Positions 1 to 5,949 of a DNA stretch of 6,761 bases are shown here, piece after piece (position 1 is the first letter of the stretch; each line of letters opens with the position of its first letter). The notes under the pieces are model-generated. The model was not told the origin of the DNA. It did no database searches and was given only the letters and a program-made list of their open reading frames with translations. Origin of the DNA: Alistipes sp. (GTDB lineage Bacteria > Bacteroidota > Bacteroidia > Bacteroidales > Rikenellaceae); the NCBI GenBank assembly GCA_028691095.1, contig JAQUZZ010000082.1, forward strand, positions 1 to 6,761, given 5' to 3'. A program made the translations under genes and the position numbers.

Positions 1-1494
1 AAATTCGACCCCTTTTCCCGTGACACTTTGAAAATCTTCGATGGACTGGGTAGTTACGCCTTGTTGCGCAAGAAAGTCGATTACGGCGCTCGCTAAGGGG
101 TGCTCCGACTTGGACTCTGCGGCATAGACGCTACGGCGCAAGGCGTCGTTGTCGGCCGTCGCATCCACCGTAATCCATTGACTGACCGTGTGGCGTCCGA
201 CGGTGAGCGTTCCGGTCTTATCCAGCACCACACGGTCGATGTGGCACATTTGTTCGAGGGCTGTGGCATCTTTAATCAGAATTTGATGTTCGGCTCCCTT
301 TCCGACCCCCACCATCAAGGCCGTCGGAGTGGCCAATCCCAGGGCACAAGGGCAGGCGATGACCAACACCGAGACTGCCGAAAGAAGTGCGTAGGAGAAA
401 TAACCGGTTCCTCCGATGCTCCACCAAAGGATGAATGTGACCACGGCAATCCCCAATACGGTGGGTACAAAGATTGCGGCAATGCGGTCGGCAATGCGTT
501 GCACCGGAGCTTTGCTCCCTTGGGCTTGTTGTACCATGGCGATGATCCGTGCGAGCAGGGTGTCGCTGCCTACGCTGGTGGCGCGCAGTACGAAGGCTCC
601 GCGGCCGTTGAGTGTTCCGGCCACGACGCGGTCTCCGCGCTGCTTATGGACGGGAACGGGTTCGCCCGTGAGCATACTCTCTTCGACATAGGAGTCACCC
701 TCTGTCAGCTCGCCATCGACCGGAATCTGCTCCCCTGGACGCACCGCGATGCGATCCCCCACCTGCAAGGCGGCAATCGGCGTCTCTATCTCTACTCCGG
801 CATCGCTGAGGCGTCGAGCCGTGGAGGGTTGCAGCCCCATCAGTTTTTTAATGGCCGAGGAGGTGCGGCTTTTAGTGCGTTCTTCCAGTAGTTTGCCGAT
901 GAGGATGAAGGCGATGATCATCGTGGCCGCCTCATAGTAGACGTGTGGCGTCATACCCCGATTGATCCAGAACGCGGGCCATAGCGTGTTGAAGAGGCTG
1001 AAGAGAAAGGCAATCGAGGTGCTCAGTGCAACCAAGGTGTCCATTCCGGCCTGTCCGTGGCGCGCTTGTTTCCAGGCGCCAACGAAAAACGTGCGCCCGA
1101 AGTAGAAGATGACGGGCAACGAGAGCCCCAACATGACCCACGACCCCCACGCCCAGTGCATGAACAGCATGGAGACGACCATGATCGGAAGAGCAAAAAT
1201 CCATGCCCACAGCGTGTTGTGTTGCATCTGTCGATAACGACTCTGTCGAATCTGTTGTTCGGTCTCTGCGGAGGTGTCGTCCAGCAGTAGATCGTAACCT
1301 ACGGCCTGCACACCGGCTCGCAGAGCCTCAGCCGAGATGAGCTTCGGATCGAAGGCGACACTCAGCCGATTGGAGGCGAAGTTGACCGAGGCCTCGACGA
1401 CCCCCGGAAGATGCCGTACGGCTTGTTCGACATTGGCTGCACAGGAGGCGCAACTCATATCGAGTACCGGAAAGGATTTATGAAGGAGTTTCAT
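1..1494 (-). CDS. copA: Copper-exporting P1B-type ATPase, N-terminal 498 residues (cut by left edge)
   Basis: This is a heavy-metal P-type ATPase, most likely exporting Cu(I) across the inner membrane at the cost of ATP. Visible in order: one N-terminal metal-binding domain with the pair Cys15-Ala-Ser-Cys18; hydrophobic helices near 95-114, 118-138, 152-172 and 186-204; the actuator-domain TGEP at 276-279; a helix near 335-358; the transport-site CPC at 381-383, followed by ALGLATP; the phosphorylation motif DKTGT with Asp425; and the P1B-specific SEHPLA with His465-Pro466. The frame stays open to base 1, ending at VTGKGVEF in the nucleotide-binding domain. Family members run about 740 residues, so roughly 240, including the GDGxND hinge and the last two helices, lie outside. 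The ATG at 1494 is chosen because the metal-binding domain starts at once; no Shine-Dalgarno is seen. CPC fits Cu+ or Ag+; the last helices that would settle the metal are missing. Confidence 0.94.
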   Translation of the reverse strand, partial: MKLLHKSFPVLDMSCASCAANVEQAVRHLPGVVEASVNFASNRLSVAFDPKLISAEALRAGVQAVGYDLLLDDTSAETEQQIRQSRYRQMQHNTLWAWIFALPIMVVSMLFMHWAWGSWVMLGLSLPVIFYFGRTFFVGAWKQARHGQAGMDTLVALSTSIAFLFSLFNTLWPAFWINRGMTPHVYYEAATMIIAFILIGKLLEERTKSRTSSAIKKLMGLQPSTARRLSDAGVEIETPIAALQVGDRIAVRPGEQIPVDGELTEGDSYVEESMLTGEPVPVHKQRGDRVVAGTLNGRGAFVLRATSVGSDTLLARIIAMVQQAQGSKAPVQRIADRIAAIFVPTVLGIAVVTFILWWSIGGTGYFSYALLSAVSVLVIACPCALGLATPTALMVGVGKGAEHQILIKDATALEQMCHIDRVVLDKTGTLTVGRHTVSQWITVDATADNDALRRSVYAAESKSEHPLASAVIDFLAQQGVTTQSIEDFQSVTGKGVEF

Positions 1495-1593
1495 TCCGAA
1501 AAATTTTAAGCACGTGAAAGGCTTTCTGGCAAAAGAGACTTGTTCTTGGATCCCATTCCATTTCTCCCATCACCCTGCTGCTCTAACAAGAAT

Positions 1594-1623
1594 AATGCCC
1601 GCTAAGCACTCTTAACGGGCATT
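1594..1623 (-). terminator. Intrinsic terminator hairpin after recJ
   Basis: A 13-bp stem (1594-1606 with 1611-1623) closes a four-base loop, starting 24 bases past the recJ stop. Read as minus-strand RNA, all 13 positions pair, one as a G-U wobble. Read as plus-strand RNA, that position is a C-A mismatch, so the fold favours the recJ transcript. The following bases (ATTCTTGTT) are only moderately T-rich. Confidence 0.7.
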
Positions 1624-1646
1624 GTGGTGGAAACAGGGTTCGGAAC

Positions 1647-3413
1647 CTATCGGTTGGCCGATTTCTTGATGTCCCGAATGCGTAATTGAGGGGTTATGGT
1701 TCCTCGATAGTGGTTGTCTACCACCGAGTAGCAGACGTCGATGCAGCCCCCCGACCGCACATATTCATAGTGAGCCGGTTGCTGAAAGGCGATGGCGGGA
1801 ATCGACGTGTTGGGCTTCTCGCCCTGCATCAGATCCATCTTGAGGTGCTCTTTCTCGGCTCCTACCAACCGTGCATCGCCTCGATTGCTGACACCCCGGG
1901 TCACGAAGACCGGAGCGTTGTTTTCGGGGCCAAAGGGTTGAAAACGATTGAGCGTCGTGCGGAACTTGGGCGTAATATCGCTAAAGAGGAGTTCGGAGTC
2001 GATCTCCACTTGGGGAATCAGCATCTCGGGGTCGATATGTTCCTCGACGTAGGCGTTGAATCGACGCGTAAACTCCGTGACATTCTCAGGTCGCATGGTG
2101 AGCCCCGCTGCATAGATGTGGCCGCCGAAATTCTCTAACAGATCGGCACACGACTCCACAGCTTGGTAGAGGTCAAAGCCCGGCACACTTCGCGCCGAAC
2201 CGGTGACCAACCCGTTGCTCATGGTGAGTACGACCGTCGGGCGATAGTAGGTCTCGATAAGTCGCGAGGCGACAATGCCCACGATGCCCTTCATCCAACG
2301 CGGATTGTAGATCACGGTGCTTTTGCGATGCCGGAGTTCGGGTTGTCGTTCGATGATCTCGTGCGCCTCTTGGGTGATCGAGCGGTCGATGTTTTTGCGA
2401 TCCTGGTTGCACGTGTCAATGAAGGCGCCGTACTCCGTGGCCACCTCTTCGTCGCGCGCAACCATCAGATAGACGGCTGAGTGCCCTCCCGAAGGGGCTG
2501 CATTTTGATCGTCGCTATCGACCTCCATACGTCCGGCCGCATTGATGCGTGGCCCGATCTTGAAGACAATGTCGTCGATGGTAATCAAATGTTTGTCCAG
2601 CCCGCAGATCTTGATGATCGAAGAGAGCCCCTTACGCGGTCTCTCGTTGAGCTGTTTGAGGCCAAAAAAGGCCAAAATTCGGTTTTCTCCGACCAAGGGA
2701 ACAATGTCGGAGGCAATACTCACTACCACCAAATCCAGCAGACTCTCTGCCTCAGAGAAGGGTAAACCCTTGTACTGGCAATATCCTTGCACCATCTTGA
2801 ATCCTACACCGCATCCCGACAACTCCTTGAAAGGATAGTTGCAATCGACGCGTTTGGAGTCGAGAACCGCCACCGCTTGAGGAATAGTCTCCCCGGGGAG
2901 GTGGTGGTCACAAATGATGAAATCAATGCCTTTCGTCCTTGCATAAGCGACTTTTTCCGTTGCCTTGATTCCGCAATCCAGAGCGATAATCAGTTTCACT
3001 CCTTTGCGTTCGGCGTAGTCGATGGCCTTGATCGAGATCCCGTAACCTTCGGTGTAGCGATCGGGAATGTAGAACAGAAGATCTGTGTGTCCCAAACGCC
3101 GCAAGAAGGAGTAAACCAACGCCACCGCGGTGGTGCCGTCTACATCATAGTCGCCATAGACCATGATCGGTTCTTGTCGGGTCAATGCTTCATCAATACG
3201 CCGCACTGCCAAATCCATATCCTTCATCAGGAAGGGATCGTGCAGATTCTCAAGTTTTGGATTAAAAAATTGCCATGCTTGCTCTTCGGTTTCGATGCCA
3301 CGCTGAATCAGAAGGTTGGCAAGTTCCGGAGCGATGTCCAGCCCAGCAGCCAATTCGGCGGCTTTGGCGGCATCTCCCTGGGGCTTGAGTACCCATCTTT
3401 TTTCTGCTGACAT
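1647..3413 (-). CDS. recJ: Single-stranded-DNA-specific exonuclease RecJ
   Basis: RecJ is a cytoplasmic 5'-3' exonuclease on single-stranded DNA, used in RecF-type recombination, mismatch repair and fork processing. It belongs to the DHH phosphoesterases and needs Mn2+ or Mg2+. Its metal-site motifs are all present: GDYDVDG at 87-93, DCG at 146-148, the diagnostic DHH at 169-171, and Asp236 in SIASDIVPL. NAAGRM follows at 291-296. The DHHA1 part has GSARS near 405-409 and GGH at 430-432 followed by AAGL at 435-438. An OB-type nucleic-acid-binding domain fills about 465-588. At 588 residues the length is normal. One oddity is an acidic, polar stretch after GRM (about 297-311) where relatives I recall have a shorter turn. 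The leader before ATG 3413 is A-rich without a Shine-Dalgarno. lipB ends 135 bases upstream on the same strand, and a terminator hairpin follows. Confidence 0.96.
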   Translation of the reverse strand: MSAEKRWVLKPQGDAAKAAELAAGLDIAPELANLLIQRGIETEEQAWQFFNPKLENLHDPFLMKDMDLAVRRIDEALTRQEPIMVYGDYDVDGTTAVALVYSFLRRLGHTDLLFYIPDRYTEGYGISIKAIDYAERKGVKLIIALDCGIKATEKVAYARTKGIDFIICDHHLPGETIPQAVAVLDSKRVDCNYPFKELSGCGVGFKMVQGYCQYKGLPFSEAESLLDLVVVSIASDIVPLVGENRILAFFGLKQLNERPRKGLSSIIKICGLDKHLITIDDIVFKIGPRINAAGRMEVDSDDQNAAPSGGHSAVYLMVARDEEVATEYGAFIDTCNQDRKNIDRSITQEAHEIIERQPELRHRKSTVIYNPRWMKGIVGIVASRLIETYYRPTVVLTMSNGLVTGSARSVPGFDLYQAVESCADLLENFGGHIYAAGLTMRPENVTEFTRRFNAYVEEHIDPEMLIPQVEIDSELLFSDITPKFRTTLNRFQPFGPENNAPVFVTRGVSNRGDARLVGAEKEHLKMDLMQGEKPNTSIPAIAFQQPAHYEYVRSGGCIDVCYSVVDNHYRGTITPQLRIRDIKKSANR

Positions 3414-3477
3414 AACGTTTTTTATTTATTGATATTCTTTTTTTCTTCTTTCAGTTGCTCCGAGGCGACCCTCCGTC

Positions 3478-3495
3478 GCAGGATCAAGATCCCGC
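3478..3495 (-). other. Small hairpin in the lipB-recJ gap
   Basis: A 7-bp stem (3478-3484 with 3489-3495) closes the four-base loop CUUG in minus-strand RNA, with one G-U wobble. It lies in the GC-rich half of the lipB-recJ gap. No T-run follows, so it does not look like a terminator; it could be an RNA-processing or stability element between the two genes. The 35 bases next to recJ are AT-rich but hold no recognisable TAnnTTTG promoter element. The function is a guess. Confidence 0.3.
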
Positions 3496-3548
3496 TGTGG
3501 CGGTCGGCTTGCGGAGAGGTTGCAACCCGCTTTGCCGGAGCCGTTCGG

Positions 3549-4223
3549 CTATCCGACCGTGCACCCCATAAGGGTGGCAAAATGGGCGGCAAACTGCTTC
3601 CCTACCTCCTCGACCGTCGGGGTCGCACCGCACTCTTTCTCGATAGAGGTCACTCCTTTATCGACAAAGCCACACGGGTGAATGTAGGAAAAATAGCGCA
3701 AATCGGTGGTTACGTTGAGTGCAAAGCCGTGCATCGTCACATAACGTGAGGCTTTGACCCCAATGGCGCAAATTTTTCGGGCTTTGGGAGTGTCGCCTTC
3801 GATCCATACGCCGGTGGCTCCCTCGACCCGCCCTCCGCAGATGCCGTATTCGGCAATCGTGCGAATCACACACTCCTCCAATCTCCAAATATAGGTTTTC
3901 AGGGAGAGTCCGAGCCGCTCCAAGTCCAAAATCGGATAACCTACTAATTGTCCGATGCCGTGATAGGTGATGTCGCCCCCACGGTCGGTATGAAAATACG
4001 AGGCGTGAATCTGTTGCAGAAACGCCTCGTCAACCAACATATTAGACTCATGTCCACTTTTGCCTAAGGTGTAGACGTGAGGATGTTCCACCATCAACAG
4101 TTGTGCCGGTGCGCTACTCCCCTCTCGCTTGGCCTCAAGCAGGGCGCCGAAGCAGCGTTTCTGCTCCTCCCAAGCGGTGCCGTACTCCATACGGCCTAAG
4201 AATCGGTAGGCTACGTGTTCCAT
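3549..4223 (-). CDS. lipB: Octanoyltransferase LipB (lipoyl(octanoyl) transferase)
   Basis: LipB moves octanoate from octanoyl-ACP to the lipoyl-domain lysine of the pyruvate and 2-oxoglutarate dehydrogenase and glycine-cleavage complexes, giving the substrate for LipA. With the start at 4223 it has 224 residues. Seen: VEHPHVYTLG (45-54); the acyl-binding motif RGGDITYHG (81-89); the catalytic lysine in ARKI (Lys150) before the AIGV segment; and the catalytic cysteine in IHPCGFVDKG (Cys184). In the first motif the usual HGPGQ reads HGIGQ, a Pro-to-Ile change. ATG 4223 lies 8 bases after the lipA stop, and family similarity begins almost at once. An in-frame ATG at 4265 would add 14 unconserved-looking residues and overlap lipA by 34 bases; a purine-rich GGAGAGAG before it keeps it possible. 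It is almost certainly co-transcribed with lipA. Confidence 0.94.
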   Translation of the reverse strand: MEHVAYRFLGRMEYGTAWEEQKRCFGALLEAKREGSSAPAQLLMVEHPHVYTLGKSGHESNMLVDEAFLQQIHASYFHTDRGGDITYHGIGQLVGYPILDLERLGLSLKTYIWRLEECVIRTIAEYGICGGRVEGATGVWIEGDTPKARKICAIGVKASRYVTMHGFALNVTTDLRYFSYIHPCGFVDKGVTSIEKECGATPTVEEVGKQFAAHFATLMGCTVG

Positions 4224-4231
4224 GGGAGAGG

Positions 4232-5128
4232 TTATTTCGGATTGTGGGTTTGGGCGTTGCAGCACGCCATGGCTCTCTCCGCCTTATAGGAGGATCGCAC
4301 CATAGGCCCACTCTCGACATAGGCCATGCCTCGTTGCAGAGCCTCTTGTTTGTAAACCTCAAATTGCTGTGGCGTGATGTATTCGGCTACCGGAAAATGC
4401 TTGAGCGAAGGACGCAGATATTGACCGATGGTCAGGATCCGCACGCCCTGTGCCACCAAGTCGTCGATTGTTTGGAGCACCTCCTCCGAGGTCTCACCCA
4501 AGCCGACCATCAGGCCGCTTTTGGTGCGACATCCCGCCTGGGCAAGATATTGAAGCGATTGCATACTCACCTCATACCGCGCGCGCGACCGGACTTGGGG
4601 AGTCAGTCGCTTCACGGTTTCGATGTTGTGGCCTATAATATCGGGAGCCGACGCAATCACCACGTCCAAGAGTTCGGGACGGGCGTCAAAGTCGGGGATT
4701 AGAAGTTCGATAGAGGTATGGGGATTGGCTTCGCGTACGGCACGTACGGTATCCGCCCACACATGAACACCACCATCGGGGAGATCGTCGCGATCCACCG
4801 AGGTGATGACACAGTGTTTCAACCCCATTAATGCAATGGAGCGGGCGAGTTGCTGTGGCTCGTCCGGATCAGGCGGTAACGGTTTTCCAGTGGCCGTGGC
4901 GCAAAACTTACACGATCGGGTGCATATCTCCCCTAAAATCATGAAAGTGGCGGTTCGTCGACTCCAACATTCGGCTTGATTGGGACATCGGCCGCTGCTG
5001 CAAATGGTGTGCAATCCGTGTTGTTGTACAATGCGGGCTACTTCACCAAACTCATCGCTGTTGTGGAGCTTGATTTTCAGCCAATCTGGTTTTTTATGTC
5101 TCGTTACCTCTTCATGACACTTAGGCAT
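4232..5128 (-). CDS. lipA: Lipoyl synthase LipA (radical SAM)
   Basis: LipA is a radical S-adenosylmethionine enzyme that inserts sulfur at C6 and C8 of protein-bound octanoyl groups, sacrificing its auxiliary iron-sulfur cluster as the sulfur source. At 298 residues it is of normal length. The auxiliary-cluster cysteines are Cys43, Cys48 and Cys54, and the fourth ligand sits in the C-terminal RSSY motif (278-281). The radical-SAM CxxxCxxC is Cys69, Cys73, Cys76. Further conserved segments are VITSVDRDDLPDGG (107-120), ELLIPDF (141-147), GHNIET (166-171), KSGLMVGLGE (203-212) and TIGQYLRPS (233-241). The ATG at 5128 is used because conserved sequence (KPDWLKIKL) starts by residue 13 and a good promoter lies just upstream. 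lipB follows after 8 bases, so one transcript makes both steps of lipoate synthesis. Confidence 0.97.
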   Translation of the reverse strand: MPKCHEEVTRHKKPDWLKIKLHNSDEFGEVARIVQQHGLHTICSSGRCPNQAECWSRRTATFMILGEICTRSCKFCATATGKPLPPDPDEPQQLARSIALMGLKHCVITSVDRDDLPDGGVHVWADTVRAVREANPHTSIELLIPDFDARPELLDVVIASAPDIIGHNIETVKRLTPQVRSRARYEVSMQSLQYLAQAGCRTKSGLMVGLGETSEEVLQTIDDLVAQGVRILTIGQYLRPSLKHFPVAEYITPQQFEVYKQEALQRGMAYVESGPMVRSSYKAERAMACCNAQTHNPK

Positions 5129-5157
5129 TTTAAGTTTTATTTACTTTCCAATTGCTA

Positions 5158-5165
5158 CAAATGTA
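5158..5165 (-). promoter_or_regulatory. Probable -7 promoter element for lipA-lipB(-recJ)
   Basis: On the minus strand these bases read TACATTTG, an exact match to the Bacteroidetes -7 consensus TAnnTTTG. Transcription would begin about 10-15 bases before the lipA leader ends, giving a short A-rich leader before ATG 5128. No good TTTG is found at the -33 spacing, which is common in this phylum. Confidence 0.55.
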
Positions 5166-5244
5166 ACGTTTTTTTTGGATATAAGTCCTACGAAAGCATA
5201 ATATTTCATGGCGCAAAGCGACAATTCGAGAGAGAATTTGATCT

Positions 5245-5282
5245 GAGGAGAGGGCAAGCCGATGAATGGTCTCCTCTTTTTT
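5245..5282 (+). terminator. Possible plus-strand terminator-like hairpin
   Basis: GAGGAGA at 5245-5251 pairs with TCTCCTC at 5270-5276 across an 18-base loop, and six T follow at 5277-5282. The T-run fits only plus-strand transcription, yet no plus-strand gene lies upstream. The large loop and lack of a gene make chance a real option. Confidence 0.33.
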
Positions 5283-5312
5283 CTGGCGAAGGAGAGCCGA
5301 CAAAGGGGCGCG

Positions 5313-5348
5313 AAAATAAAAAACAGATCCTTCGTGTGAAAGATCTGT
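5313..5348 (-). terminator. Strong intrinsic terminator, minus strand
   Basis: As minus-strand RNA, 5348-5338 and 5333-5323 form an 11-bp stem with one G-U wobble around an ACAC loop, followed at once by TTTTTATTTT. On the plus strand the wobble becomes a C-A mismatch and no T-run follows, so the minus reading is favoured. It lies about 195 bases past the lipoprotein stop codon and would end that transcript, or a shorter RNA made in between, before lipA. Confidence 0.7.
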
Positions 5349-5479
5349 GTTGTGGAAAGGAGGTTTTTCTATCCCTCTATCTCTGCAACCTATTAAAGAA
5401 GGATTGAACCCTGTTTACGGCATCTGCCTGATACACCGATGGCGTTCCTGCAGATAGCACGATGTGCTTAAAAACAAAG

Positions 5480-5517
5480 AAAGGGTCTTCCTTTTGGGGA
5501 AAGATCCTTTACTTTTT
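5480..5517. terminator. Hairpin with T-runs on both sides after the lipoprotein gene
   Basis: AAAGGGTCTTCC (5480-5491) pairs with GGAAAGATCCTTT (5498-5510), giving 12 pairs with one bulged A and a six-base loop. Read on the plus strand, one pair is a G-U wobble and ACTTTTTATC follows. Read on the minus strand, the same pair is a C-A mismatch, but CTTTGTTTTTAAG follows, so it may also slow transcripts of the lipoprotein gene that stop 34 bases upstream. It may act in both directions. Confidence 0.55.
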
Positions 5518-5543
5518 ATCTGTGCGTCAGATTGACGCGCCGA

Positions 5544-5777
5544 TTACTTTGCTTGAGCAGCAGTCGAGTCAGCAGCAGTCGTGTCGGCAGCAGCAGCAGC
5601 GGCAGCAGCCTCAGCGGCAGCAGCAGCCTCAACGGCAGCGATAGAGTCAGCTACTTTAGCGGCAGCGATAGAGTCAGCTTTGGCTTTCTCAGCACCTGCA
5701 TTACCACAAGAAGCAAAAGCAACGCTAGCAGCAACTACTACTGCAAGCATCATCACAGATTTAGTAAAAGTTTTCAT
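5544..5777 (-). CDS. Small alanine-rich lipoprotein of unknown function
   Basis: The 77-residue product starts with a lipoprotein signal: basic MKTFTK, a hydrophobic core (about 7-20) and the lipobox FASC with Cys24, followed by GN. The mature part is low-complexity: 28 of its 54 residues are Ala, mixed with Asp, Ser, Thr, Lys and Glu. Two nine-residue units beginning ADSIAA (34-51) are followed by runs of five and eight Ala, then ADTTA and ADSTA. No enzymatic motif is seen. Short lipoproteins with Ala/Asp/Ser repeats are common in Bacteroidales and lack a known role; the Ala-rich stretch could form a helix or spacer. No acidic cluster directly follows the lipid-bearing Cys, so the Bacteroidetes surface-export signal appears absent and a periplasm-facing anchor is likelier (inference). 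A good promoter lies just upstream. A genuine gene is likely, given the intact signal peptide and promoter. Confidence 0.85.
   Translation of the reverse strand: MKTFTKSVMMLAVVVAASVAFASCGNAGAEKAKADSIAAAKVADSIAAVEAAAAAEAAAAAAAADTTAADSTAAQAK
5583..5679. repeat. GCN-codon repeat and 27-base tandem repeat inside the lipoprotein gene
   Basis: On the plus strand, 5586-5640 is nearly all CAG/CGG triplets, encoding the poly-Ala runs on the minus strand. Next to it, the 20-base string cggcagcgatagagtcagct occurs exactly at 5633-5652 and 5660-5679, a 27-base period that matches the nine-residue ADSIAA unit. Both periods are multiples of three, so slippage would change length without breaking the frame. 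Confidence 0.85.
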
Positions 5778-5812
5778 AGTAACAAAGAATTAAAAGGGTT
5801 GAATTCTTGGCG

Positions 5813-5820
5813 CAAAGGTA
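5813..5820 (-). promoter_or_regulatory. Probable -7 promoter element of the lipoprotein gene
   Basis: The minus strand reads TACCTTTG followed by C, an exact TAnnTTTG match in the form typical of Bacteroidetes promoters. Transcription would start near 5800-5808, leaving a leader of roughly 25-30 bases before ATG 5777. The leader has no Shine-Dalgarno. No clear TTTG is seen at the -33 position. Confidence 0.65.
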
Positions 5821-5849
5821 TAAAAAGGTTTGAGTGTTGATACTATTAA

Positions 5850-5883
5850 ATGAAAAAAAATTCATAAAAAACACGTTTTTTTT
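5850..5883. terminator. AT-only inverted repeats between the SPOR gene and the lipoprotein gene
   Basis: Two AT-rich inverted repeats lie back to back: ATGAA/TTCAT around six A (5850-5865) and A6-CACG-T6 (5866-5881, with two more T). On the minus strand the second would be a weak A-U hairpin followed by long T-runs, in the right place to end the SPOR transcript. The stems are weak, so this is tentative; the tracts may instead be an UP-like or bendable region for the lipoprotein promoter. Confidence 0.3.
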
Positions 5884-5949
5884 CATCCATAGGGTTGTTT
5901 TTCCCGTTTTTTTTGCTATATAAGGTAATTTGCCGCTGTTTTTGGGCTC

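Larger units (their letters stand above)
5129..5543. other. 415-base stretch without a confident gene, rich in inverted repeats
   Basis: Apart from the lipA promoter at its left end, no protein gene with a normal start is convincing here. Inverted repeats found by eye: 5245-5251/5270-5276 followed by six T on the plus strand; 5323-5333/5338-5348, a strong minus-strand terminator; 5422-5427/5450-5455, enclosing 5434-5437/5441-5444; 5456-5460/5464-5468; and 5480-5491/5498-5510. A minus-strand open frame (5508-5377) ends at TAG but has no ATG; from GTG 5460 it would give 27 residues. The stretch may hold a structured RNA, a gene remnant, or only closely packed terminators. Confidence 0.6.

Noticed and set aside
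100..891. Plus-strand open frame of 263 codons
   Set aside because: It is antisense to copA, whose motifs (CPC, TGE, DKTGT, HP) are all in order on the minus strand. Its composition (many Gly, His, Asp, Gln) resembles no family and fits a GC-rich shadow frame.
1495..1593. Promoter or copper-responsive operator before copA
   Set aside because: A TTTG and a TAAAATTT occur at roughly the right spacing on the minus strand, and a CACGTG palindrome lies at 1511-1516, but the -7 match is poor and would put the transcription start on top of the start codon.
2787..3410. Plus-strand open frame of 207 codons opposite recJ
   Set aside because: Exactly opposite the conserved catalytic core of RecJ, with no recognisable domain or promoter; a shadow frame.
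3429..3749. Plus-strand frame of 106 codons over the lipB end and the recJ gap
   Set aside because: Largely antisense to the LipB catalytic end; the remainder is low-complexity T-rich sequence.
5398..5413. tRNA-like T-loop string GGGTTCAATCC on the minus strand
   Set aside because: The flanking bases do not form the five-pair T stem, and no acceptor, D or anticodon arm is found at the right distance.
5349..5479. Signal recognition particle RNA or another housekeeping RNA
   Set aside because: The nested hairpin with a purine-rich internal loop briefly suggested it, but the conserved GGAAGGAAGCAG-type apical motif is absent. I kept only the general structured-RNA suggestion.
5586..5640. CRISPR-like repeat array
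   Set aside because: The repeats are contiguous codon triplets inside a reading frame, without regular unique spacers or cas genes.
5462..5644. Plus-strand frame ending in poly-Gln/Arg
   Set aside because: The Gln runs are the antisense reading of the GCN alanine codons of the lipoprotein gene; no independent evidence.
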